The notes beneath the pieces were generated by a model. The model had not been told where the DNA came from. It ran no database searches and was given only the letters and a program-made list of their open reading frames with translations. Shown in pieces: positions 44,721-52,924 of a DNA stretch of 64,000 nucleotides (its first letter is position 1; each line of letters starts with the position of its first letter). The position numbers were made by a program, and so were the translations under genes. The DNA is from Deltaproteobacteria bacterium. GTDB taxonomy: Bacteria > UBA10199 > GCA-002796325 > JACPFF01. The stretch lies in NCBI GenBank assembly GCA_016183065.1, contig JACPFF010000019.1:105351-169350 (forward strand), read 5' to 3'.

Positions 44721-45490
44721 GGGAGGAAGCCCTCCCGTCGGCCGTAGTAGATATTGGCGGCCAGCCAGCCGGGGAGTTGTCCGGCGTCGAACATCGCGTG
44801 TTCTTCATATTCGAGGGCGGAGAGCCCGTCATCTCTTGCCACACAGCATAGCGCATCGGTGAGCTGGATCTCTCCATTGGCGCCCGGGGCGATCTCGCGT
44901 AAATAGTGGAATATTTTTGCGGGGAGAATGTATTGGCCCACGGCAACATAGCGCGATGGGGCTCTTCCCGGGCGCGGTTTCTCAATGAGATCTTCGACCT
45001 GCATCAACGCCCCATCGCGTTTTCCAGGTGCAATGACCCCATAGTGCACCAATTTCTCCTGTGGTTCTTGCCGTGTGGCGATCAGCCCGGCGGTCTCGAT
45101 GGCCTGAAAGGCCCGACAGAGCTGCGCCGGGACGGACGGGGCGGCTTCGATCAACACATCGGGAAGGACGACCAGAAAATAGTCGTCGGTGATAGCACCC
45201 TGTGCGCACGCGATCGCGTGACCGAGGCCTTTCTGTTCTTCCTGGAGTACGGTGATGATCGTCATCCGGCGCTCTATCTTTTCCACGTAGGGGGTCGCCA
45301 GATCCCGACCTGGCGCAATGACGCAAATGATCTCCTCCACACCGGCAGACTGGAGCTGGTCGAGGATGTAATGAAAGAGTGGCCGATTCAAAATGGGGAG
45401 AAATTCTTTGGGGACCACATGCGTGATAGGATAGAATCGCGTCCCTTTTCCCGCCATGGGGATGACGGCCTGGCGAATGTTACGAGACAT
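44717..45490 (-). CDS. galU: UTP-glucose-1-phosphate uridylyltransferase
   Basis: 257 aa. VIPMAGKGTRFYPITHVVPKE is the GalU nucleotide-binding start, with EEQKGLGHAIACA and FLVVLPDVLI (metal Asp) and VEKPRPG-like LIEKPRPG. It makes UDP-glucose for glycans. Slightly shorter than E. coli GalU (~300 aa) but complete by motif. Overlaps hemE by four bases and grxD's end by 11 bases. Confidence 0.88.
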   Translation of the reverse strand: MSRNIRQAVIPMAGKGTRFYPITHVVPKEFLPILNRPLFHYILDQLQSAGVEEIICVIAPGRDLATPYVEKIERRMTIITVLQEEQKGLGHAIACAQGAITDDYFLVVLPDVLIEAAPSVPAQLCRAFQAIETAGLIATRQEPQEKLVHYGVIAPGKRDGALMQVEDLIEKPRPGRAPSRYVAVGQYILPAKIFHYLREIAPGANGEIQLTDALCCVARDDGLSALEYEEHAMFDAGQLPGWLAANIYYGRREGFLP

Positions 45491-45809
45491 CTCCGCATTT
45501 CTCCTTCAGGAGGGTCTGCAACTCCCCACTCTGATACATTTCCGTGATAATATCGCATCCGCCGATGAATTCGCCCGCAACATAGACCTGCGGGATCGTC
45601 GGCCAGTTGGCATATTCTTTGATCCCATCGCGAAGGGTCTGATCCTCGAGGACGTTGCTCGTTGCAAAGGGAACGTCCAGCGTCTTGAAGATCTGCACGA
45701 CTTGGTTGGAAAAACCGCATTGGGGCATTTCCCTGGTTCCCTTCATGTAGATCATGATCGGACTGGACGTGATTTCCTGCATGATACGATTTTTGAGCGC
45801 TGCATCCAT
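45480..45809 (-). CDS. grxD: monothiol glutaredoxin (Grx4 type)
   Basis: 109 aa. CGFS active site (residues 31-34) in MKGTREMPQCGFSNQVV, then WPTIPQVYVAGEFIGGCDI. These proteins bind and pass on 2Fe-2S clusters, often paired with BolA. bolA (45836) is directly upstream on the same strand, giving a BolA-Grx pair. Ends overlapping galU. Confidence 0.93.
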   Translation of the reverse strand: MDAALKNRIMQEITSSPIMIYMKGTREMPQCGFSNQVVQIFKTLDVPFATSNVLEDQTLRDGIKEYANWPTIPQVYVAGEFIGGCDIITEMYQSGELQTLLKEKCGDVS

Positions 45810-45835
45810 CTCTGATAATCTCCTTCGCTTGATTT

Positions 45836-46087
45836 TTATGGGACGTTCTCGTTTTCGACCGGTGTTTTTGTCACCAAGGCGAGCGCATGCACCTCACCAC
45901 TTGAAAAATGCTCACGCAGCGCCGCATAGACCATCTGATGCTGCATGACCCGACTCTTTCCAATGAAGGCCGCCGAGGTCACCTCCACCTGGAAGTGATC
46001 GCCGCCATTGGCAAATTCCCGAATAGTTACAATGGCATCCGGAAGAACCTGTTGAATCATGTCGCGCAATGCATTCTGTGATAGCAT
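45836..46087 (-). CDS. BolA/IbaG-family protein
   Basis: 83 aa from ATG 46087, preceded by GGAG. GGDHFQVEVTSAAFIGKSRVMQHQMVYAAL is split by family spacing, with His in MQHQMVY. Together with grxD it likely forms a Fe-S carrier complex; the gene order bolA-grxD-galU-hemE-hemN suggests one operon supplying Fe-S and haem metabolism. The upstream in-frame extension is not conserved-looking. Confidence 0.87.
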   Translation of the reverse strand: MLSQNALRDMIQQVLPDAIVTIREFANGGDHFQVEVTSAAFIGKSRVMQHQMVYAALREHFSSGEVHALALVTKTPVENENVP

Positions 46088-46200
46088 CTCGGGCTCCGTC
46101 CGCATTGACTCTGCGAGCCCCGTATACTGCATCACAACGTGATTGCAAGCGTGCAGACGGCGTCCAAGGTGCGTGTCATCTGGAGAGGACCATGCCATGC

Positions 46201-46229
46201 TCGACGCCGGGGACTAATCATAGTATAAT
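46201..46229 (+). promoter_or_regulatory. sigma-70 promoter, leaderless
   Basis: TCGACG (46201-46206) and TATAAT (46224-46229) are 17 bp apart. Seven bases follow before ATG 46237, so the transcript should begin at or next to the start codon. Confidence 0.55.
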
Positions 46230-46236
46230 GTTTGAT

Positions 46237-46446
46237 ATGAGTGCGCAGTTTACTATAGAAAAGCAGTCCTTTTCTGTGACAACGCTTGCTGGTGCCGATG
46301 CAGAAGAACGTGCATATTGGGCCAGTGTGACGCCTTCGGAGCGCCTGCGGGCCCTCGAAACGAATCGACAAATCATCTATGGTTACAATCCAACTACCGC
46401 CCGATTTCAAAGAATTCTTGAAATTACTCCATTCCCACCAGGTTGA
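46237..46446 (+). CDS. antitoxin-like partner of nucleotidyltransferase (69 aa)
   Basis: A short acidic/helical protein: ERAYWASVTPSERLRALETN, then QIIYGYNPTTARFQRILEI. I recognise this pattern as a small protein commonly encoded just ahead of a nucleotidyltransferase of the AbiEii-like/DUF6036 type. It overlaps that gene by 68 bp. ATG 46237 is set by the TATAAT box; ATG 46228 lies in the promoter. Antitoxin function is inference. Confidence 0.72.
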   Translation: MSAQFTIEKQSFSVTTLAGADAEERAYWASVTPSERLRALETNRQIIYGYNPTTARFQRILEITPFPPG

Positions 46447-46852
46447 GTACCTCCTGATCGGTGGGTATGCAGTAGGGTATTACGGCTATCCGCGCGCCAC
46501 GGCCGACATGGACGTGTGGATTGCCATAAGTCCAACGAATGCGGAAAAACTGTGCGCGGTGTTACACGAATTTGGTATGACTATGCCCCAACTCGTCCCC
46601 GCTCTTTTTCTTGAGCGGGACAAGATTATTCGCATGGGTGTTCCACCGCTCCGTATTGAAATTCTGACATCTATTTCCGGTGTGACCTTCGAAGACTGTT
46701 TTGCGCGACGGCAGACGGTCATGATTGAAGACGTGCCGACCCTTCTCATTAGTATGGATGACTTGCGGCAGAACAAACAGGCAAGTGGGCGGCACAAGGC
46801 TCTCGATGATCTGGAACAACTACCGCGCGCCACCAAGTCGTCCTTTTCATGA
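46379..46852 (+). CDS. nucleotidyltransferase (AbiEii/DUF6036-like), putative toxin
   Basis: 157 aa. LLIGGYAVGYYGYPRATADMDVW carries the polymerase-beta-type nucleotidyltransferase core: Gly-Gly, then Asp-x-Asp (DMD) as metal ligands, and a later Asp/Glu in RIEILTSI. Such enzymes can nucleotidylate tRNA or proteins as toxins. It overlaps the upstream 69-aa gene, as in toxin-antitoxin pairs. Ends with KALDDLEQLP, the typical family C-terminus. Confidence 0.82.
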   Translation: MVTIQLPPDFKEFLKLLHSHQVEYLLIGGYAVGYYGYPRATADMDVWIAISPTNAEKLCAVLHEFGMTMPQLVPALFLERDKIIRMGVPPLRIEILTSISGVTFEDCFARRQTVMIEDVPTLLISMDDLRQNKQASGRHKALDDLEQLPRATKSSFS

Positions 46853-46954
46853 ATCATCTCGCCAGAGGTTGACGTGGCACCGTCGGACTTTTATACCGTT
46901 CACGGGCGTTATTATTGATTTACGTGTGGCATTGAGATCACGAAAGGATATCCT

Positions 46955-48124
46955 ATGGGGGTGCAGGGGTTCGACTTTGCATTGTTTGGTACGCAGCTTT
47001 CGTCGGATGAAGTGATGATCCAGAATATGGCCCGTGAGTTTGTCGATTCGGCCGTCCTCCCCATCATTCGCGGACATTATGCGCAGGGAACGTTCCCTGT
47101 CGATCTGGTTCCGCGCATGGGATCCTTGGGTTTTTTCGGACCGACACTCCCGGAACAGTATGGGGGATCCAACTTAAGTCACGTGGCCTACGGGCTCCTC
47201 ATGCAGGAACTGGAGCGGGGAGACAGCGGCATTCGCAGTTTTGCCTCGGTCCAGGGGGCCCTGGTCATGTATCCGATCTTTGCCTTTGGGAGTGAGGCGC
47301 AAAAACAACAGTGGTTGCCGCCGCTCGCCCGTGGAGACAAGATCGGCTGTTTCGGATTGACGGAGCCAGATCACGGGTCGGATCCCGCGGGGATGACGAC
47401 CCGCGCCCGTCGTGACGGTGGCAGATGGATACTCAACGGGACGAAGATGTGGATCACCAATGGGACCATTGCCGATATCGCCGTCGTCTGGGCACGCGAT
47501 GAAAAGGATATGGTGCAGGGATTTTTGGTCGAGCGTGGGATGCCGGGGTTTTCCGCGCCGGAAATGACCGGAAAACTGAGTTTGCGCGCGTCGGTCACTT
47601 CAGAGCTGGTGCTGCAGGATGTCCGGGTCCCCGAGTCACAGCGACTCCCGAAGACCGACGGCATCAAATCGGCCCTGCAATGTCTCTCGCAGGCGCGATA
47701 CGGGATCGCGTGGGGCGGCCTCGGTGCCGCGATCGCGTGTTACGAGGCGGCGCTCGCCTACAGCCAGTCGCGGATCCAGTTCGGCAAACCGATCGGCGCA
47801 TTTCAGCTCACCCAACGGAAATTGGTCGACATGCTCGAGGGGATTACGGCGGGGCAATTGCTGGTGCTTCATATCGGGCGGCTCAAGGACCGTGGTGAGA
47901 TTCGATTCGAGCATATTTCGCTCGGCAAGATGCACAGCATGCGGGTCGCGCGTCGCTGTGCACGTCTTGCCCGTGAAATTCTCGGCGCCAACGGCATCCT
48001 CGACGAATATCCGGTCATGCGCCACATGATGAACATCGAGTCCGTCTTCACCTACGAAGGGACCGACGATATCCACACGCTCATCCTTGGGGAGGCAATT
48101 ACAGGTTACGCAGCGTTTGCCTAG
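46955..48124 (+). CDS. glutaryl-CoA dehydrogenase-like enzyme
   Basis: 389 aa acyl-CoA dehydrogenase fold. QGTFPVDLVPRMGSLGFFGPTLPEQYGG, GCFGLTEPDHGSDPAGMTTRA, TKMWITNGTIADIAVVWA, and YEGTDDIHTLILG near the end match glutaryl-CoA dehydrogenases, which oxidise and decarboxylate glutaryl-CoA to crotonyl-CoA. The Glu of YEGT is the catalytic base. This fits the adjoining lysine-related genes. Confidence 0.87.
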   Translation: MGVQGFDFALFGTQLSSDEVMIQNMAREFVDSAVLPIIRGHYAQGTFPVDLVPRMGSLGFFGPTLPEQYGGSNLSHVAYGLLMQELERGDSGIRSFASVQGALVMYPIFAFGSEAQKQQWLPPLARGDKIGCFGLTEPDHGSDPAGMTTRARRDGGRWILNGTKMWITNGTIADIAVVWARDEKDMVQGFLVERGMPGFSAPEMTGKLSLRASVTSELVLQDVRVPESQRLPKTDGIKSALQCLSQARYGIAWGGLGAAIACYEAALAYSQSRIQFGKPIGAFQLTQRKLVDMLEGITAGQLLVLHIGRLKDRGEIRFEHISLGKMHSMRVARRCARLAREILGANGILDEYPVMRHMMNIESVFTYEGTDDIHTLILGEAITGYAAFA

Positions 48125-48185
48125 AGGGGACCTCCCACAACTTTTTTCTCTCTGCACCGATAATAGTGGGGAGGGGAGAGCCAGG

Positions 48186-49778
48186 ATGGGCAGGGACGCT
48201 ATGTCGGTCAAATCACTCGGTATCTACCGGTTTGCACAGCAGCTCCGCAAATGTTGCGGAGCAAAGAATGGAGAGGGGTTGCGGGAGGCCTATTCGCGCG
48301 TTGCGACCTCACGAAATCGACTCCTCGCCGAACTGGGCGCCGTCCGGGGCGAGACTCACCATCTGCGCACCGTGGCCGAATTCATTCGGAGTGGCCTCCC
48401 CGGTTTTGACACAGCAGTCCCCCTCCTTGCGCGTCCCGTGTCGCCAGAGGCGTTGAATACAGCAGTAGCAGCACTCTTTCCCGCAGAGCGCGATGCAGCG
48501 CTCCGCATGACAGATCCTCAACACGTCTTTGCTGCGTCTGCATCACAGAGAAACATTGTGCCAGATGAACATCTCGTGGGATCGATCTTTGGGTCTCACG
48601 TCACGACAATGGATGACCTCCGTGGTCGCTTACAGGATGCGATGGGTGACGACGGAGGACTCCAGGTTGGGACTCCCACGGTACAACAGGATGGGGCTGT
48701 TGCGTATCTATCGATACCAATCACCGATGGTGATACATCCCTTGCCTCGTTCACTCTCGCCTTTCGTGGTTCCGTAGGGTCTCCTGCCATTCCCTCAGAG
48801 GTTGTGATCGGGACAGAGATCGCGCCCATGTCGGAACAACACGTGCGCGTCCTGGGTCCGCTCCTGCGGCTCCTGGCAGACGGAGAGAGTGTGGAGTCAG
48901 CGCAGGTCATTGCTACCGGTGCCGCCCGCTTTGCGCTCGCCAGTCACGATTTTGTCACCTGGGCGCCGGAACAGGTCATGTTTGCCCAGATGATCGATGC
49001 CATGCGCCGCTGGGAACTTGCAACACGGGAGGCAAACGTGACGCCAACAGTGGTGTTGCCAGAGGATGAAGAAGCCTTGCAGGCCATGTCCCCCCAGAGG
49101 GTGCTTCGTCTACAGGATGCAGCAAGCTTGGGCGGGATGGAGCAGATGCTTGTTGATCTGAATTTGCAAGATCAATTCCCCACCGTATCGGCGACGTGCC
49201 TTACCAATGCGCGCCAATTGCCAGGGCGCATTGCGTTGAAGACGCTTCCGTACGTTGCGTATGCCATTTCGTTGCGGGAGATACATGCGGCCGGCCGTGC
49301 GGAGGAATTGGAGGAACTCGGTCGCCATCGTGCGCCGGCAAAGTCCCAGTGGTATGAGCTGTGGCTTCGGTTGCCAGAGTCGTACCGAATCATGACCAAT
49401 AATCATCTGGTGGTTGCCGATCTTCCCGGATATTTTTTCTCTGCTGAACGACTCATTGCACACCTTGCCCGGATGGTAACGATTTATTGGTCGCCAATTT
49501 GTCAATATGCAGAATTGTTTCCGGAACCACGCAGTGAGTCGGACCAAGCAGAGTTGGCAACCTATGTCGATGGTCTGCTCCCCAAAGTGGTTCCAGTCAT
49601 CGATTTTTTTGCCGCGGCGCATGATCCGGCATTGAATCTTTCCGTACTGCGAGAACGGCTAAGAAACGCGTTTCCAAAATCGCCAAACTATTTCCAACAC
49701 TTACTCGATCAATTCCCCGGACTTGCCAATACATCTCCACCAGCAGATGCGTCAGACGAAGCACCGCCCTCCTCATAG
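48186..49778 (+). CDS. hypothetical protein, 530 aa
   Basis: ATG 48186 follows GAGGGGAGAG; the frame is open further back into the preceding gene but that part is not used. Mostly alternating helix and strand, cytosolic in character, no signal peptide or membrane segment. Not recognised. It interrupts an otherwise lysine/acyl-CoA-related cluster and resembles, in being large and lineage-specific, the proteins at 4261 and 22433. The 118-bp gap after it holds no feature I can name. Confidence 0.65.
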   Translation: MGRDAMSVKSLGIYRFAQQLRKCCGAKNGEGLREAYSRVATSRNRLLAELGAVRGETHHLRTVAEFIRSGLPGFDTAVPLLARPVSPEALNTAVAALFPAERDAALRMTDPQHVFAASASQRNIVPDEHLVGSIFGSHVTTMDDLRGRLQDAMGDDGGLQVGTPTVQQDGAVAYLSIPITDGDTSLASFTLAFRGSVGSPAIPSEVVIGTEIAPMSEQHVRVLGPLLRLLADGESVESAQVIATGAARFALASHDFVTWAPEQVMFAQMIDAMRRWELATREANVTPTVVLPEDEEALQAMSPQRVLRLQDAASLGGMEQMLVDLNLQDQFPTVSATCLTNARQLPGRIALKTLPYVAYAISLREIHAAGRAEELEELGRHRAPAKSQWYELWLRLPESYRIMTNNHLVVADLPGYFFSAERLIAHLARMVTIYWSPICQYAELFPEPRSESDQAELATYVDGLLPKVVPVIDFFAAAHDPALNLSVLRERLRNAFPKSPNYFQHLLDQFPGLANTSPPADASDEAPPSS

Positions 49779-49896
49779 TACTCACACTGAATCACTACAG
49801 AAACGTGCGCCCTCCATGGAGTACGGCCAACTTGCCTTTGCGAGCCAGATCTGATCTAAGGCGGATCGAGACGGAGCAACAGTCGAGGGGGGGGAT

Positions 49897-51237
49897 ATGG
49901 CACTGGAATGCCCAAAAATTCAGACGGAGTTGCCGGGACCAAAGGCCAAGGTCTGGTTGCAACGCGATCGGGACTCCGTCTCCCCATCCTATACCCGTGC
50001 CTATCCACTCGTGGCCGACCGCGGCGAAGGGTGTCAAATTATTGACGTTGACGGGAACCGGTTTCTTGACATGACCGCTGGCATCGCCGTGACGGCAACG
50101 GGGCACTGCCATCCTGAGGTCGTGGCCGCGATCAAAATGCAGGCGGAAAAACTCCTCCACATGTCCGGGACCGATTTTTATTATGCCCCGCAAATTGAAC
50201 TGGCGGAGCGCCTCGGCGAATTCATGCCCGGTCCTGGGCCCAAGAAGGTCTTTTTCTGTAATAGCGGGGCCGAGGCCATTGAAGGGGCGATCAAATTGGC
50301 CCGATTTCAGACGAAGCGCCAGAATATTATCGGATTCTATGGGGCCTTTCATGGACGGACCCTTGGCGCCCTCTCCGTGACCGCGAGCAAGGCCGTCCAG
50401 CGGGAATATTTCTTTCCCCTCCTCACCGGCGTCTACCATGCGCCCTATCCCGACCCCTATCGCATTCCCGGTGGCATGACTCCCGAAGCCTATGCGACCT
50501 ATTGCGTCGACTGGATTCGCGACACGCTCCTTGGCCGCATGGTCCCGCCCAGCAGTGTTGCGGCGATTTTGGTCGAGCCGATGCAGGGGGAAGGCGGATA
50601 CGTCGTTCCGCCACACAATTTCCATCGGGAGTTGAAGGCCCTCTGCGAGGAACACGGGATTCTCTATATTGCGGACGAGATTCAATCAGGCATCGGCCGG
50701 ACCGGGACGTTTTTTGCCATCGAACAATTCGGGGTGGTGCCCGACATCATAACCGTGGCCAAGGGGATTGCCTCGGGTCTGCCGCTCGGGGCCATTCTCA
50801 GTCGCGCCGAGATCATGCAGTGGCCGCCGGGCGCGCATGCCTCGACCTTCGGCGGGAATCCCGTGGCGTGCATGGCTGCCCTTGTCACCGCACGCCTGGT
50901 GACCGACCATCTCATGCGCAACGCCGCGACGCAGGGGGAATATCTCCGCGCGCAGTTGCGTTCCCTGCAATCGCGGCATCGATTGATCGGCGATGTGCGC
51001 GGCCTGGGGTTGATGACCGGTGCGGAATTGGTCCGCAATCCGGCAACCAAGACACGGGCCACCGATGAACGGAACGCCGTGATCGAGACGGCCTTTCACC
51101 AGGGGCTGCTTCTGCTCGGTTGTGGGGCAAATGCGATCCGCTGGAGTCCTCCCCTCACGGTGACGCGTGAAGAGTTGGATGTGGCGCTCCGCATTTTTGC
51201 CTCAGCACTCGAAACCGTCGAACGTAGGATGCCATGA
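49897..51237 (+). CDS. class III PLP aminotransferase (GabT/lysine-type)
   Basis: 446 aa. PLP Lys in ITVAKGIASGLPLGA; GSEAIEGAIKLAR-like NSGAEAIEGAIKLAR, FYGAFHGRTLGALS, ILVEPMQGEGGYVVPP, YIADEIQSGIGRTG, ASTFGGNPVACMAAL. Fold type I omega-aminotransferase. With the next gene (aldehyde dehydrogenase) and the aminomutase homologue it probably removes an omega-amino group, for example lysine 6-amination product, though 4-aminobutyrate or ornithine are also possible substrates. Confidence 0.88.
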   Translation: MALECPKIQTELPGPKAKVWLQRDRDSVSPSYTRAYPLVADRGEGCQIIDVDGNRFLDMTAGIAVTATGHCHPEVVAAIKMQAEKLLHMSGTDFYYAPQIELAERLGEFMPGPGPKKVFFCNSGAEAIEGAIKLARFQTKRQNIIGFYGAFHGRTLGALSVTASKAVQREYFFPLLTGVYHAPYPDPYRIPGGMTPEAYATYCVDWIRDTLLGRMVPPSSVAAILVEPMQGEGGYVVPPHNFHRELKALCEEHGILYIADEIQSGIGRTGTFFAIEQFGVVPDIITVAKGIASGLPLGAILSRAEIMQWPPGAHASTFGGNPVACMAALVTARLVTDHLMRNAATQGEYLRAQLRSLQSRHRLIGDVRGLGLMTGAELVRNPATKTRATDERNAVIETAFHQGLLLLGCGANAIRWSPPLTVTREELDVALRIFASALETVERRMP

Positions 51238-51294
51238 CCGCATGCCAGAGGTGGCATCAGAGACCTTGTGTCGCGACAATGGGGGAGAACGACA

Positions 51295-52878
51295 ATGGAC
51301 GGAGAGGAGAGCGTGGTCAACAACAACATCGCCTGGCAGATCGGCAGTGCGCAGGAGAGATCGACCGAAATCTTTGAATCCCGCAACCCCGCGTGCCACG
51401 CGGACGTCCTCGGGGTCTTTGGTTGTGCCACGCGCGAACAGATTGCCAAGGCTGGCGCCCGTGCAGAGCAGGCGTTCACGGCATGGCGCAAAACGCCGGC
51501 CCCGGTGCGTGCAGGCGTCGTTGCCAATTTTGGCCGACTGCTGGAGGCGAACAAGGAATCGCTGGCCCGCCTCGTGACTCGGGAGATGGGCAAGCCGATT
51601 CGCGAGGCGCGGGGCGATGTACAGGAAGCGATCGACACGTGCAGTTTTTTTGTCGGTGAAGGCCGCCGTCTCTATGGCATGACTGTCCCGTCGGAGATGC
51701 CGAACAAGGAATTATATACCTATCGCCGGCCAGTTGGCGTCTTTGCCTGCATGACTGCCGGCAATTTCCCGGTCGCGGTCCCCTCGTGGTATTTTGTCCC
51801 CGCGCTTGTCGCCGGGAATGTCTGCCTCTGGAAACCGTCGGAAGATGCTCCGCTCACTTCGTATTACTTTGCCATGCTGTTGGAGAAGGCGGGGTGCCCT
51901 GCCGGCGTCTTTCAGGTTGTGTACGGAAAGGGCGCTGATTCCACGGGGGCCTGGTTGATCGAGGCTATTGATGCCGGCTGGATCAGCGCGTTCGGTTTTA
52001 CCGGTTCGTCGCAGGTCGGCGCGCGCATTGGCGAGGTCTGTGGCCGCAACCTGATCACGCCCTGTCTGGAGCTCGGTGGAAAGAACCCCATGGTGGTGAT
52101 GCCCGATGCCGATCTTGCCTTGGCTGTCGAGGGTGCGCTCTGGTCGGGATTTGGCACGGCCGGCCAGCGGTGTACCAGCCTCGGCAACCTCATTGTGCAC
52201 GAAAAAATTCGCAACCGGTTTGTCGAACGGTTGCTGGAAAAAGTTGCGACGATCACCATTGGAGATCCGCTCGATGAATCGGTGTTGTACGGCCCCATGA
52301 TCAGCGAAAAATTTCTTCACACACATCTGCATCACCTGGAGACACTGATTGCCCCGCATCATACGGTGCTCACGAGGTCCAATGGGCGTATTACCGCGCA
52401 ATCCCCCTGGCCCCGTTGGCGGGGGAAAATGGCTCCGGACGATGGATGGTTCGCGGCGCCGACGGTCGTGGATGGCGTGCGGTCGACCGATCCGATTTAT
52501 GCACAAGAGACCTTCGGGCCCCTGATCAACGTGATGACCTGTCGGGATCTCGACGAGGCCATTGCACTGGCCAATGGGACCGGCTATGGACTGTCGTCCG
52601 CCCTCTATACCAATACGCCGTCATACGTGTATCACTGGAAAGAGGAGATCACCGCGGGGATGACGAGTATCAATAATTCGACCACGGGTGCGGAGGCGCA
52701 TCTCCCTTTTGGGGGCAACGGGCGTTCCGGCAATGGTTCGCGGCAGTCCGGCGTATGGGTCCTCGATCAATGTACGCGGTGGCAGGCCGTGAACTGGGAC
52801 TTGAGCGGCGCATTGCAGCACGCGCAAATAGAGACGGGGTATATTGCCGCAGATGTGCAGTATCGCCTGCCATGTTGA
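51295..52878 (+). CDS. aldehyde dehydrogenase, aminoadipate-semialdehyde-like
   Basis: 527 aa from ATG 51295 (GGGGGAGA upstream). Glu in LELGGKNP and catalytic Cys in GTAGQRCTS, then TFGPLINVM and INNSTTGAEAHLPFGG. Overall closest by eye to aminoadipate semialdehyde (ALDH7-like) enzymes. It oxidises the aldehyde made by the aminotransferase, using NAD(P). The 57-bp gap between the two genes and shared strand suggest an operon. Confidence 0.85.
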   Translation: MDGEESVVNNNIAWQIGSAQERSTEIFESRNPACHADVLGVFGCATREQIAKAGARAEQAFTAWRKTPAPVRAGVVANFGRLLEANKESLARLVTREMGKPIREARGDVQEAIDTCSFFVGEGRRLYGMTVPSEMPNKELYTYRRPVGVFACMTAGNFPVAVPSWYFVPALVAGNVCLWKPSEDAPLTSYYFAMLLEKAGCPAGVFQVVYGKGADSTGAWLIEAIDAGWISAFGFTGSSQVGARIGEVCGRNLITPCLELGGKNPMVVMPDADLALAVEGALWSGFGTAGQRCTSLGNLIVHEKIRNRFVERLLEKVATITIGDPLDESVLYGPMISEKFLHTHLHHLETLIAPHHTVLTRSNGRITAQSPWPRWRGKMAPDDGWFAAPTVVDGVRSTDPIYAQETFGPLINVMTCRDLDEAIALANGTGYGLSSALYTNTPSYVYHWKEEITAGMTSINNSTTGAEAHLPFGGNGRSGNGSRQSGVWVLDQCTRWQAVNWDLSGALQHAQIETGYIAADVQYRLPC

Positions 52879-52924
52879 TGAGTGATGATCGCTTACTAAG
52901 GAGTTCATAATCCACTATGAGGAA

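Noticed and set aside
49795-50685. Long open frame on the minus strand (296 aa)
   Set aside because: It lies antisense to the clear PLP aminotransferase at 49897-51237, and its residues show no protein-like pattern.
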